Below are positions 46,463-59,623 of a stretch of 64,000 bases of DNA, piece by piece. The number at the start of each line of letters is the position of its first letter. Within the stretch, counting starts at the first letter, position 1. The DNA is taken from positions 35,134,230 to 35,198,229 of the forward strand of contig CM032121.1 in the NCBI GenBank assembly GCA_018894105.1, read 5' to 3'. The notes beneath the pieces were generated by a model. That model worked only from the letters and a program-made list of their open reading frames with translations, had not been told where the DNA came from and made no database searches. The position numbers and the translations under genes are program-made. The stretch is from Jacaranda mimosifolia. Its lineage: Eukaryota > Streptophyta > Magnoliopsida > Lamiales > Bignoniaceae.

Positions 46463-46904
46463 CACTACAAAAAAAATATAATATTAGTAACAAAATAATA
46501 AGTGGCAAAGTGAAAATTGTCACTAATAACATATATTGAGTGACAATAACTTTTATCTTGTTACTAATACCAATTTTTAAGTGATAAGAATTTTTATCTT
46601 GTCACAACATAACTTAATGTGACAAAAATTAATGTTTTAAGTTGTTACTATTAACAATTGGTGACATCTCTATAGTGACAACAAAAATTGTCACTATTAT
46701 TTGTAACAAGATTTTTATTGTCACCATAAATGTGTCATTAATTGTTTATGGTGACAACTTTAACACTATTCTTGTTACTATTAAGTTTGTAAAAATCATT
46801 AAAGTGACAAAATTAAATTTTTCGTTACTTAATATACATAATTAGTGCCAACTTTTATATTGACATTTACTATTTTGTCACTAATTTATCTTTTTCTCTT
46901 AGTG
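46463..46904. mobile_element. CACTA-type MITE (442 bp)
   Basis: Begins CACTACAAAAAA and ends CTCTTAGTG (CACTAAGAG when reversed), flanked by the 3 bp duplication AAT (46460-46462 and 46905-46907), as for En/Spm elements. The interior is packed with GTGACA/TTGTCAC and 'ttgttact' motifs in both orientations, the sub-terminal repeats expected to bind a CACTA-encoded protein. No coding sequence. Confidence 0.9.
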
Positions 46905-46907
46905 AAT

Positions 46908-46946
46908 TCAGTCCTATGTATTTGAATGGAGAATATATTTTTCTTG

Positions 46947-46981
<35 letters not shown>

Positions 46982-47241
46982 TCTAGTCATAAGCTAAATA
47001 AATTATTGTTTATTCATTTGCAATGAACAAGGTTCCATTAAAATCATTGCATGGAATATGAATTGTAAATCTGTAGCACCCAATGGGAGGTGTTTGTCCC
47101 AGCTGGAATGCCATTTAAACTAAATCCACGAATTTATAAAGTAAATTGTCCGTTAAAATCATTCACGAACAATTATCATTGTGTAATTCAAATTTATTAT
47201 CGAAACACTAGAAGTCAGGTTAGTATCGGCAAAATCCATTA
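46908..47241. other. Duplicated flank containing the empty site of MULE A
   Basis: Matches 6530-6749 and 13087-13200 of unit 1 without interruption. The sequence 'ataaagtaaattgtcc' at about 47137-47152 corresponds to the MULE A target. A (TA)n run lies at about 46950-46976. Confidence 0.8.
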
Positions 47242-48327
47242 ACTTATTTTCCTCAAAAACCTAATAGATTACAATTTCTGTATTTACATGAATTCACAAA
47301 TTAATTAAATACCAGATACCATGTGATTGAACTCTCGACATCATTTTCCTATATGAGGCAAAGAGTAGAAAGAATAATACAAGAAATGTAAGTTTGAATG
47401 ATTTAGTGAGTTTGTATATTGATAAATAATTTTATGAAAAACATATTCTCTTGTGGTAAAACAGATAATTATTTTATTATAGCGCGTCACTTAAATTATC
47501 TCACCACTATTGATACCAATAAATAGACTTCACAAATCTCAATGCCTTTTTTTACAAAAGTTTTTATTTCTCAAAGGAAAGGAAGTGATTGACATGTTTT
47601 CCTAACAATGAATGAATTTGCATCAAACAAGGTGTTGGAATCTCTAACCTTATTGCTCCATTTTCGAAGACAAACAAACTCTTTATCTTTGCAATACCGA
47701 GTGACATACTCAAGTAGAACAAAATGAAATAGCATGATCGATTCTATGCCTTTATGCATCTAACCTCCAATTGACATAAGATCGAGCTCCCCCAAAGGAG
47801 GTACTAGTCGAAACTCCTAACCAACTACTCGATTCCGCCCGGTTGTCCTTTCAAGTCTAGCCTTGCGCTCAAATATTTCCCTAGAGCATCCCTATAGGGT
47901 AATAAATCTTTCCAATAGCGTCCTCAAAAGTAATATAACATAAACAAATTAAAAATTCCAACATTACATTTCATCTAATATCACTTCCACCATACATATA
48001 TCAATTAATGTAAATCATAATTAAAAATACTTATATCTATACATCAAGTTAGTCGTAGATTATGGCAACATGCTCATTCCAAATATCAAAACACATTTTA
48101 TGTATTTAGTGATCAAGAAACCCCACTTTGGAAAAGACCTTTCTTGAGTATAATTATGCAACTTTTGATTTTCAGAAATATCTTAATATCATATTCAAAT
48201 TATCAAGAAAATATGCATCAAGAATCATACAACGAAATCATAAATATAGCATATAGTTTCTTTTCCTAGTAAGAAGTTCTCATATTAGTGAGTATAAAAC
48301 TCACTTGACCTGTGGGGAGATTTTCTT
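47242..48327. other. Sequence private to unit 2, unidentified
   Basis: Replaces the Helitron fragment and LTR element found at this place in unit 1. A 62-codon minus-strand frame (47571-47759) and a GC-richer patch near 47790-47910 hint at an old element, but I recognise no family, ends or target duplication. Confidence 0.4.
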
Positions 48328-48449
48328 AGTTGTTTGGATGGATGATATCTCATTTTCTAATCAATCTAAAGTTTAATGTAAGATGACTTGAATTAATATT
48401 ATATTAATTCTCTAAATCATAAATATATATATATATATATATATAACTA

Positions 48450-50660
48450 ATATCCTTATCAGGCTTTAGGGCTTAATTCGTTTTATTTCGTCATATTATT
48501 CTAATCTTAAGATAACTTAATATGGAACTCTTAATTTAATCACTCATTAAGCAGATTATTAGTACCATTATCTTTAGCTTGTAACATTATCGAGGTCTCA
48601 CTTAAGATATTATCAGTTCGTATATGTCTAATTTACTAACTTAGTATCCTAAACACCAATATTGATTTGCAATCTGTTTGTATCCTACTAACCTTATTAG
48701 CTAGTTCAATCTTACATTATGTCCTATGATTAGTAATTAAGAAATTGGTTAATTAATTTATCTCAATCCTCTCATTAGGATTATCATCGACTCTATTTCA
48801 TATTACTTGGTCACATTTCTTAGATCTTAATATGATAATAAAGTATTTGAATACAACTCATTCTTGACCCCATCAAATACCTATATATTTAAATATTATT
48901 TATTTTATTTTGAATTATTACTTAAACTTAGGTGTAATCTAAGTCAAAAGTCCAATTATTTATTTATATCAAGGTGATAAATTTCTCATTAACTATCCCC
49001 GTTCTTCATGATCATTTGGCTTAACTATTTTAATTTGACTTACTAATAATCATAAGATTTGCTATATTTTACCTAATTTGTATTGTCTTAATCCGTTATT
49101 AATATACAACCTTATGTCAATGAAGTTCATCTTATTAGCGCATACTTAAGGGGTTTAAAGCATAAAATTCCCATTCACTCAACATCAATTACTCAAATGA
49201 CCTAATATTCAATAGATATCGATGATCTTGAAACTCAATCTAATTCAAGTCCGATTATATATAATTTTGGATAACCATAGTTTATCAACCATATAGCACT
49301 TACAATAATAAATAGTTATAACTTAACTTGAGTCAAATCATTCTTACTTTAATTCTCTTTAGATCATAATACTATTTACATACATTTAGATTGACTTAAG
49401 CCTTAAATCATCGAGTCTACTATAATGAATACTTCCTTTCAATTAACTTTATTGCGCAAATATGATCTTATAGTATACTTGATTATCATAACTTATGATC
49501 TTAAGTTAGTTTGGTTATAAATTAGTAACTTGCGTAATTGTTCCCGTCAACTCTTATATGCAACTCTATCCTAGCATAGTGCACTATCAAGGGTCCAAGT
49601 TCGTAATTAATTGGTTATTCTTAGTTCACTGAACCTAAACCTTTTTAATTTATTTTATCCTAAAGTTCATGTAATTTAATTGAATAAACTTAAGCCCGTT
49701 CATGCTTAGTTTATAGTGCATTATATTATCAGGGTTCAAGGTACGGAATAATTCGATAATCCCTAACTCACAGAGTTCAATCCATAATCATTTTTTATTT
49801 TTAATAATTACGAATTTAATTTTCTAACTTAGGCTCAAGTTATAATTTAGTTTTGTTTTATAATCAAATTCTAAATTAAAATTTTGATTGAAACCAAAAT
49901 TTAAGTGAACAACATTCAATGACAGTAATTTTACCTAAATTGGACGCAAGGCAAGAAGAGCCTAGACGAGTCCAAAATTGAAATTCAATTCACTGGTCAG
50001 AATCGCTGCCATCGGAGATCGGAACCACCATTACCAAAAGGTTCGCCCCATCGCAGTGACCAGAAGTCCTCAACCAGTTATTCCAAATACTGCCGCTTTT
50101 ACCGCTCAATTTAGCCAAAAACGTTCACATCATCGCCACCGTCCACCGTGCGCGGCCGCCTCAATCTCTCTGTCTCCAACAGCCGAAACTCAAAATTGAA
50201 TCCACCAGCTTCATCCCCAAGCCCGTCATTTCCTACGTTTAATTTCTAGTTGCAGCCACCTGTCACCGTCAACCCGCCACCACTGAAATCCGCCGTCATT
50301 GAATTTAATTTAAATTCTGGAAAGGTTAATGGTTGATTTAAGGGTATTTTCGGCATGGTTTTTTTCCCGGCGATGTATGGAGGTGGTTATGGAGTTTGTT
50401 CTGTATTTTACGGTAGGTTTGCGAGCGTTGGATGGTCTGGTAGAGTTATGATCTGTTTTTGAGAATTAGATAAAAACTTGGGTGAGGTTTATAGTCCCTT
50501 ATAGTCCTTCAACTTCTGAAATTTACAAGCGAATCTTAATTAATTTAATCAATATTTAGTGAAGGTCTGAATTCATACTTTATAATTTATTATCTAAATT
50601 TTAATTTATTTGCCAACTATTATTGTCCTAATTTAGTGTTCGAAAAATTGAGGCATTACA
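48450..50660 (-). mobile_element. Tekay-like LTR remnant (unit 2 copy)
   Basis: Minus-strand LTR-like sequence starting TGTAATGCCTC at 50660. Its inner half (49950-50320) has the CCGCC-rich character seen in the 5' LTR of the element at 14270. It is about 1.8 kb longer than the unit 1 copy (20305-20690). No internal region or second LTR is visible, so it could be a solo or truncated LTR. The plus-strand frame 49978-50199 is inside it. Confidence 0.6.
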
Positions 50661-51658
50661 AAATTTAATTGAATAAATGTTTAAAACACTTTGCATGACA
50701 TGAATGATCAAATAAGTTTTTCATTTTTTTTTATATTTTATTCTAAATAAACTACTAAAAAAACACATGAACTGTAATTAATATGCCATCTTTTTTGTAT
50801 TTAATAGACATTAAATAAGGTTAAAATAAACACCACAAAAAAAAAAAAAAAAACCTAAAAGACAATAAGATATTCATACTTTTACAGCAAAGTATAGACA
50901 TAATACAATAGATAATTTTCATACTTTCAAATTGGTCCAGATTGTTAGGAGAACGACAAACACATTAAACACAAGCTTTCATTGAATTATTCAAAAATTG
51001 GAATATCTCTAGGAATTGAAAATATCTAAATACTTTGTGGGATTTTTGTCTATTTGTTTGAATTAGGATAATTCGATTCGTCAATCAAATTGTGATTCAG
51101 AGTGCTCGACTGTTTGTGTATTTTCATATGACACAGAGAATAAATAAACGACGACACTTCTAATTAACTTAGAAGTTTCATCAGGCATTTTAATTATACG
51201 TAGATTAATGTTTGGATGTAAATTTATAATTTATGATAAATTAAAATTAATATCGCATTGAGTTTAGATAATAAACATTTTGAGAAATTTTTTCGAAACA
51301 GATTGAATTATTAAATTAAATAGATTAATTAGTAGATTAAATATGCCAGTGGACTGACTTAAATCAATTAACGTAAGCGGTACGTCTAAAGAGTCATTGA
51401 TCCTATTGACGTCTTTAATTGATAAAGTTTGTTGCCATCAATTTCTGAACCCCTTGGAATTCAAGTCAATGAATCTATGTTTGTTAATAAGAAAGGAATG
51501 TGGAACTATGTATTCACGGACTTCAATTAGTGGCCCAATAATTAATACCGCTATCTCTTTCCTGTTTTCTCTGATTTGTAGTTTAGCCAATGGCTGGAGT
51601 TAATGTTTCAATATTAGCAATGACTTGGTCAATTATTTGCTCCTCATATAATGATCTT
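50661..51658. other. Duplicated intergenic DNA, no gene seen
   Basis: Collinear with 20691-20795 and 21308-22187. A 68-codon plus-strand frame (51397-51603) is disrupted in the unit 1 copy and is not convincing. The last nine bases (51650-51658, AATGATCTT) are the left target duplication of MULE C2. Confidence 0.5.
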
Positions 51659-52164
51659 TGGGCCACTTATTATAAAGTATAAAAAGTATTTTTTATTTTC
51701 AAAATCAATTTTTATTTGCCTTTTTTTTCTTTTTTCTTTTTTTTGATAAGAATAAATTAGTTCTTATTTGATTTTTTAAATAATGCACTCCCTACTTTTT
51801 GTAAAAGTTTAGAGATTATTCCCTATTCTTTTGCTTTGGCAAAAATACCTCTAAGTATAATTTTTTTTCTATTATTTTTTTTTACTTCTTCTTTATCCAC
51901 ACAACCAAACACCCTGTATTCTCTTTCCCAAATACTAAACCCTACTGTCGGAAATAGAAAAAAATGATGTAGAAGAAATGTGAGCCCAACGATGCCAATG
52001 AGGAGCTCGACGGTGCAACAACCACCACCAAGACCACCACATTTCCTCTTTCTTAGATTATTTTCATCATTTTAAAGTTATTTTCTCAATTTATTTTCGT
52101 TCTTCTCAGTTTATTTTCTCATTTTATTCTAGCTCATTTTCTTTATCCTGATTGCCAAAAAGTC

Positions 52165-52497
52165 AACCAGTAGTGAAGAATGAATGTTCACTTAAGTCTT
52201 AGGAAGTTGCAACTACAAGGACCAGCTTCATATAATGACAACTAAGGATAGTACGACTTTAATGAACTTCTACTATAATCTCGTGAAAAAATGGAGTGAA
52301 ATGAACCTCGATCCTTTTACTTTGCAATACATAGCTCCACATTAAAGATTGTATGTGACTTTGCGCAGTAACGACAATGTCATGAATATGGTCTTATTGC
52401 ATTTGACACTAAAAATTAACATTATTGACATTCTGGTAAACCAAAAGGACAAACCTAGTAGCAGTGAAAGGAGGAGCAGTTATGTGTTCAGGTAATA
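52165..52497 (+). pseudogene. Transposase N-terminal exon relic, MULE C2
   Basis: Same exon as at 22676-22985, ending at the GTAATACTTCT donor. It shares the stop that replaces Gln in HQRLY ('ccacattaaagattg') with C1, so that damage predates the duplication. Extra frame breaks are present. Confidence 0.75.
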
Positions 52498-52499
52498 CT

Positions 52500-55400
52500 T
52501 CTATAGTATCTAAATTGTACTGCATTGCTAGTGTTTTACACATTAAGTGTTCTGCAATTGTACTTCATTTATTTGAAACTATACTGTGATGCTGAATTAT
52601 TATTATTCTTCAATTATTCTATATTTATATTTTATTTTACCGAAAATTGCACTGCTCTGCTTATGTTTTATTCTTGAGGTGTACTACTTGATTTGCATTT
52701 TCTTTCTATCCTTATTCCTCTATTAAGTTTTATTATTATTTACTTATGGATATTTATTTTGTCTTTGTTTTTTTCTTAATCAGCGAAAAGAGTGTTTGCC
52801 AGAGATATGGGTAGAAGAAAGAGAAGAATTTTTGAAGAACTTTGGACTATATCATTTATAATAGATTTGTAAGGTATTTATGGATTACTTTGCGTTTCTG
52901 AATAGCTGTTGTGTTTTATATATATTCAAACATTTTATATAAACATACTCTATTACTGATATTCTCTTTGCAAGTACTGATATGTGTTTTATACTTGATT
53001 TTGGGACTATGTACTTCATTATGATAATTGTGTATTTGATTTTCACTGAAAATGTACTAACAGTTGCTTGAACAGATTGTGTGAGATACATGTATTTTAG
53101 TACTCTATTAAGGGAGATCTGTACTTCAAGTATTAGTACTTCATTGTGCCAAATATGTACTTGATTTCCACTGAAATTGTATTAGTAGTAGCTTTCAAAA
53201 AGTGTACTTCAAAATAAACCAATAGATACTTTATTTTTCTATCTATATACTTTATTTATATTGAAAATATACTACCAGTACATGAAGAGATGCTTGAGAT
53301 ATTAGTGTTTTAGTACTTAATTAAGGGTGATTTACACTTAATTTCGGAACATATATACTTTATTATGGCAATTATATACTTGATTTCCATAGAAAATGTA
53401 CTAGCAGTTGCCTAAACAGATTGCGTGAGATATCTATATTCCAGTACTCTACTAAGGAAGATTTATACTTGATTTCGGGACATATGTACATCATTATGAC
53501 AAATATATTCTTGATTTTCATCGAAAATATACTAGCAGTAGCTTGCAAAAAATGTATTTCAAAATAAGCTCATATATACTTTATTTGTTCTATATATATA
53601 TATATACTTTATTTATATTGAAAATGTACTACTAGTGCATGAAGAGATGTGTTAGATATCAGTGCTTTAGTATTTAACTAAGGTGATTTATACTTGATTT
53701 CGAAACATATGTACTTCATTATGGCAATTATGTACTTGATTTCTATATAAAATATACTAGCAATTGCCTCAACAGATGGTGTGAGATATCCATATTCCAG
53801 TACTCTACTAAGGGAGATTTATAGTTGATTTCAAGACATATGTACTTCATTATGGCAAATATGTACTTGATTCCTTTTGAAAATGTAGCTTGCAAAAAGT
53901 ATAGTTCAAAATAAACCCATATATACTTCTTTTGTTCTATCCATGTACTTTATTTATATTGAAAATATTCTACCAGTGCATGAAGAGATGCGTGAGGTAT
54001 CAGTACTTTAGTACTTCACTAAGTGAAATTAATAATTGATTTTGGAACATATATACTTCATTTTGGCAATTATGTACTTAATTTCTTGATTTTTGCACTA
54101 GTAGTGACAAATTTGAGTTTTGTTCCATATTTTGCCTTTTATTTCTTGAGATTTAAGAAGCAAAATTCTAAAATTGTGTGTATTAGCATGGTATGGATAC
54201 AAACATATTAAAGTATTTAAGAGATAACTATTATCATTCAAGAAATCAAGTTATCATTTGCAGTAGTGTAAAGTATACTTGTACATTCAAAGTTATAAAT
54301 ACATGAGTATTTGATGATCATATCCGTCCTTCCACCCATACAAATATGTACTTCAATTAGTGTGCTAGTCTCACAAATGTTGTACTTGAATCTCACTACA
54401 ATTATTATAGATTAATTATTCAATTGCACAAAGTATACTTAAAAAAAAAACATATATACACTTCATTTATTCTATCTATGTACTTTATTTATATTTAGAA
54501 TATACTACCAATGCATGAAGAGATGCGTGAGATATCAATGCTTTAGTACTTCACTGAGTGAGATTTATACTTGATTTTGGCATATATGTACTTGATTTCT
54601 TGATTTTTTTACTGATAGTGATAAATTTGAGTTTCGTTTCATATTTTGCCTTTTATTTCTTGAGAATAAACAACCAAAATTCTAAAAATGTTTTTAATAT
54701 TAGTATGGTACAGATACAAACATGTTAAATTATTTAAGAGATGACCGCTAGCATTCAACAAACCAAGTTATCATGCGCAGCAGTGTAAAATATACTTGTA
54801 CATTTAAAGATGTAAACACATGAGCATTTGACGATAATATCCATCTTACAACCCATACAAATATGTACTTGAATTGGTGTGATAGTCTCAAAAATATTGT
54901 ACTTGAACCTCACTACATTTATTATAGATTAATTATTCAATTGCACAAAGTATACTTTAAAATAACATCTGTACTTTGTTTGTTAAATATTATTTATACT
55001 TAATTTTCTGCACATTGTACCGAATCTCACTGCAACTTTAATGAAACTAATAGTTCATTTGTACAAAGTATACTTCAAAATAACAATATCTGTACTTTGT
55101 TTGTTTAATATTTGTACTTGATTTCTTTCATATTGTACTATACCTCATTGCAACTTTAATGGAACTAATTGTTCATTTGCACTTCAAAAATCATAAACAA
55201 ACATCTGTACTTTGTTATTTCGATATTTGTACTTGATTTTTCGCATATTGTACTAACATCACTGCAATTTTTAATTGAACTAATTGTTCATTTGCACTTC
55301 AAAAACTTTGTTACTTTGATATTTGTACTTGACTTCTCACATATTGTACTGAACATCATTGCAACTTTAATTGAACTAATTGTTCATTTGTACAAAGTAT

Positions 55401-56470
55401 ATTTCAAAATAGCAACATCTATGCTTTGTTTGTTTATATTTGTACTTGATTTCTAAATTTTTGTACTGATGATGATGAACTTGACTTTTATTCCATATTT
55501 TGCCTTTTATTTCTTAAGAATAAACAACCAAAACACTAAACATGCATGTAGTATTAGTATGATATGGATACAAATATGTTTAAGACGTTAGGAGATAACT
55601 ACTTGCATTCGACAAGTTAAATTATCATTCGCAATAGTATAAAGCATCCTTATGTATATTCAAAATCATAAACACAATGAGCACTCGCCTGTCACATTCA
55701 TCCTACCACTCGTACAAATACTTAGAGCAATTGATTTGATAGTCTCAAAAAGATATATTATTTTTAAAGCGGTCATAATTAGATCAATTTACAAAAGTGT
55801 ACTTCAAAATTAACCCCACATGTATTTTATTTGTTCGATCTATGTGCTTGATTTCTAGCATATTGTACTTAGCCTCAATACAACTTTAATAGAACTAATG
55901 CTTTAATTGCACAAGTGTACTTAAAAATAACCTAGTAAGTACTTTGTATGTTCAATTTATATATTTGATTTCCAGCATATTGTACTGAACCTCATTCCAA
56001 CTTTAATAGAACTAATTCTCTAGTTGTACAAAGTATACTTCAAAATTACTCCATCTATACTTTATTTGTTCCATCTATATATTTGATTTCCAAAATATTA
56101 TAGCTAACTTCACTACAACTTTAATAGAACTAATTCTTCAATTTCATAATGTGTACTTCAAATTAACATCATCTATATTTTGTATATTTGATCTATATAC
56201 TTTATTTCTAGTATATTGTACTGAATCTCACTACAATTTTAATAGAGCTAATTTTTTAGTTGCACAAAATGTACTTCAAAATGACTAATCTATACTTTGT
56301 TTATCTGATCTATGTACTTAATTTCTAGCATATTATACTAAACCTTACTACAAATTTAATAGAACTAATTCTTCAATCAGTTACAAAAATTGTACTTCAA
56401 ATTGACTGTATTTGTACTTTATTAATCCAACTTATGTACTTGATGTCCAGCATTTTGTACTTCACATTCA
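52500..56470 (+). repeat. GTAC-type arrays of MULE C2
   Basis: Orthologous to 22990-26470, with TACT cores at 21-22 bp. It is about 0.5 kb longer because of local expansions (for example the extra block near 54370-54960). A short exon-like segment at about 52783-52870 parallels 23325-23430. Confidence 0.83.
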
Positions 56471-56584
56471 CATGAGCATCTAACTTAACATCATCGAAGA
56501 AATATTAACATTCACGAAAACATTGCACCATATTAACATCTAATATCTACAAAATAGTCCAAATTAGCCATCAAACGAATTGCG

Positions 56585-57215
56585 CATCCATCAAGGTGCT
56601 ACGTTTTACTATTTTCTCCACCTATGCCTCCAACATGGTTCCTTATATCTTAGACAAGAAAGTCATACACGGCAATGCCCTATGCATATAACCCGACTCT
56701 TGACAAATCATCCGAGCTTGGTAGCAGAAATTGTGGAGTCCAATAATTACTTGTTGTAAATAAACACAACTAAAAATTAAAAACATATACAATATACAAA
56801 AATCATTTAAGTCATCCTTACTATGCTTATACACATATTCCTCAAATTTTTTTTGCTATTTCAACTCGCGTTGCATTTTTCATTTTTTCCAAAAAAATGC
56901 AACCAATAACTGAAGACTTTATATTTAAATTTATATCAACTGATTGCCCCACATGTAGCAACCCCAAAATCATAGAAAATTCAAATAAAGAAAAAGGAAC
57001 TTCAACCCTTCTGCAAAGATGAATGATAGGAATTTGGCTTGAGACCTCTTGAGTACAATTTCAAGCCGAATGAAGTTAGAATTTGACTTAGGCATATCTA
57101 AATATATGTAGAACAGAGTCTTCTTAAATGTAACAAAAATGTTTTAACCCCATCTTGGATTTCAAATTCTCCTAGGGAGAGCAACGAGAGTAAAGCTCGT
57201 GTTATCTTGCCACTT
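56585..57215 (-). pseudogene. Ulp1-gene N-terminal domain relic, MULE C2
   Basis: Matches C1 26590-27215 and copy B 39710-40369. The frame at 56643-56834 still aligns with the B protein around VEDLNDFSRLY and NYWTPRFLLPY. No catalytic exons remain. Confidence 0.75.
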
Positions 57216-58444
57216 CTGCAATCAAATATAAAAACTTAGTATATTCTATCTCTTATAATGATATATACTGAAAGGTTGATGTTGATGTTTTGTATTACAA
57301 TTACTTGTACATTGTATTTTACATACTTAATCCTATTTTTCCAAACAAAAAAAAAAAATAGCATGTAATCGAATAAAAAGTATCAAAATTTTATCAAATC
57401 TCCAATCCAACAATGCAATTGTTAAACTAAATCAAACAGATTGAATTAGGGAATTTTTTAGTATGAGAAGCATAAATTGAGAAAAATGAAGCAAAACCCA
57501 TTTCTTTCAAGTATAAAATTTTTAAGATTATTTTAACATATAATTTCAAGTATAAGAAGTATAAACATAAAAAATGAAGCACAACTTCATGCCTTTGAAA
57601 TACAAAATAGAGATTTTCAATATTACAACAACAAGAATCATCTATATAACAAATGGGTTCTAGTTTTTAACAACTAAAACAAGATTTCAAACAAAGAAAT
57701 ATAAGAAAACCTACCTGGAAAAATGTTAAAACTGGGAAAATCAAGGCCGACGGCAAGAACCCACTTCTTCAAGCATCTTAGTTCTCTTCTTATTCTTATG
57801 TTCTTTTCCATGCACCTCTATGTTCTTCTTCTTTGCGCACATCTCTTCTTCTTTTTCTAGTCTCTATTCTATTATCTTCTTTTGTTCTTTTATTTTCTTT
57901 TCTATTCATCTTCTGTTCGCATAGTGTTTGTGGGATTTTTGGAAAGAACAAGTTACTCTTTTATTGGAGAGTTGGATTGAGAAGAGAATCATGTTTTAGG
58001 TTAAGGTTTTTTGGTTGTTTTGACTAATTGGAAGGGCATTTAAGTCTTTCTCAAAGAAGTGGGGAGTGATTTCTATGTTTTTGCAAAAATTAGGAATTGT
58101 GGTGTTTTAAAAAATAGGTGGGGAGTAAAATGAAAATTGATAGTAGCATTAGGTATTTAATCCTAAATAACCAATGATCTTTTCATTTTTTTTTGTTGCT
58201 TAAGGGCATTATGTCGTAATTTCAGATTTTTTATTGATCTGAATAATGTTTCATTGTGTATTCCATTTTTTAAAAAAATATTAGTATTTTGTTATATATT
58301 TAATTTTACTAATATTGATAATTGAATTTTTACACGAACCTTTGTTTTCTTCGTGTTTCTCTTCTCTTATTGTGTTAGGTACTCATGATTTCTTTTTCAA
58401 TTTTCTTATGCCTAAATAAGTTCATTTTTCTACGTTTCTGGCAG

Positions 58445-58562
58445 ACTCTTAGATCATGGTACTGAGAGTGACTAGACAGCTCCAAGCGAAGATGTTGGTT
58501 CAAGCTGCTGGAGGGGTTTGTGCAGCTACTACAACGTTGTGCATATCAACCCCATTGGATAC
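58445..58562 (+). pseudogene. Carrier exon fragment, unit 2
   Basis: Counterpart of the exon at 28458-28599 (MLVQAAGGVCA..., ISTPLDT). It has an in-frame TAG near 58474 and a small deletion, and is cut by the LTR element exactly within the PLDT|IKTR signature. More degraded than the unit 1 copy. Confidence 0.8.
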
Positions 58563-59251
58563 TGATGAGGGTTCAGTTTGTTGTGTATTGGTTCAACTAG
58601 GAGATTGGATAAAACTCGACCTCTTTGGTCGATATCCTTGCTCAGGTGGGATGAATCCTACAATCATTAGCAAACGTCATGCTAGCAGAGGAGTCATTAG
58701 CTTAGGCTCTCTGATACTTAAGTCAATACGAGTCGACGAGATAATCAGAACAGCAGAATATGGGCTTTTTGCATATATGAGAGCATACCTTTAGAATGTT
58801 GGAATGAGGGTATTTATAGCCTTCTCCACCTGGGAATTTGTCTGTGATGCCTCTGATGAGTATGGAGGGCCTTAGTCCTTACATAAGGGGCGATTGGACA
58901 ATTCTCCTCCCTCAGCCCCTCCAGGTGGCCCTCTTTCTAGGCTTTAAGGCAAGGGAGTGCATTGCTAGGGAGCTTGCTATGTCAGACGATAAGGGGGCGG
59001 CATGCGCCATTAATGTGGAGGCATGTCGCCCGTTAGTGCATTTAATGCGAAGGTAGAGTATTGTATTGTATTGACCTCTCCGGTCGACATGATCGACCAA
59101 ACACCGTTCTGGGAAACCAATCAGAGGCATGAGTCTAGAAAGAGATCAATCGAGGCCGATGCCTATTGGCCCTTGATGCAAAGACTTGGCTTGGCGCTGC
59201 ATCTCTGGGCCAACTTGGTTTGGGTCGAGCTACTTAGGTCACCTCGTATCA
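58563..59251 (-). repeat. 3' LTR (689 bp)
   Basis: Plus-strand ends TGATGAGG and CCTCGTATCA give TG...CA on either strand. Insertion into the carrier exon fixes the outer end, and the adjacent pyrimidine run fixes the inner end. Its partner lies outside the window. Confidence 0.82.
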
Positions 59252-59270
59252 TAAGTCCCCCCACTTCCTA
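59252..59270 (-). other. Polypurine tract
   Basis: The minus strand reads AGGAAGTGGGGGGACTTA directly before the LTR start (TGATACGAGG). This is the plus-strand priming site of an LTR element. Confidence 0.8.
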
Positions 59271-59458
59271 AGGTTGAATGAGGATTCGACGAGAAATGTT
59301 GGGAAGTAGCTTGATGGTCAGTTTTAAGAATCGACTAGGGTTTTTCAAAAGTCGACAAGGGTTTGGTGCATTTATTGAGGGGTTACATCGTGGCGGACGT
59401 GGGGCGGCGTGGCGGTTACTTGCATTATTATAGTACTTGGGTTCCCGTGTTCGCAACC

Positions 59459-59467
59459 CTATAAATA
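59459..59467 (+). promoter_or_regulatory. Possible TATA box of the antisense ORF
   Basis: CTATAAATA about 155 bp before the ATG at 59624, inside the element and facing the antisense ORF. It suggests that the ORF has its own promoter. Confidence 0.45.
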
Positions 59468-59623
59468 CTTGCGGTAAAACCAGCCATTTTTACTTTTACT
59501 ATATTAGCTTCTGGTCGAGTGCTTATCCAAACGTCCTTGCATTCAAGATTTTCTGCTTTTAGCTCTTCCATTCAGTAAGTACTCCTTCATTTTTTACTTC
59601 CTGCCCTTTAGATTTTTGACATC

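Larger units (their letters stand above)
51659..58172 (+). mobile_element. MULE copy C2 (6.5 kb, both ends present)
   Basis: Complete orthologue of C1. The left end (T)GGGCCACTTATT fits the family pattern of copies A and B, and the right end is GGTTATTTAG when reversed. The duplication AATGATCTT is at 51650-51658 and 58173-58181. Contents are as in C1: an N-terminal exon relic, long GTAC arrays and a relic of the Ulp1-gene N-terminal domain. No intact gene. Confidence 0.87.

Noticed and set aside
59023..59271. Small frames in the Tat LTR (58838-59456, both strands)
   Set aside because: They fall inside the LTR and polypurine region, overlap each other and show no domain.
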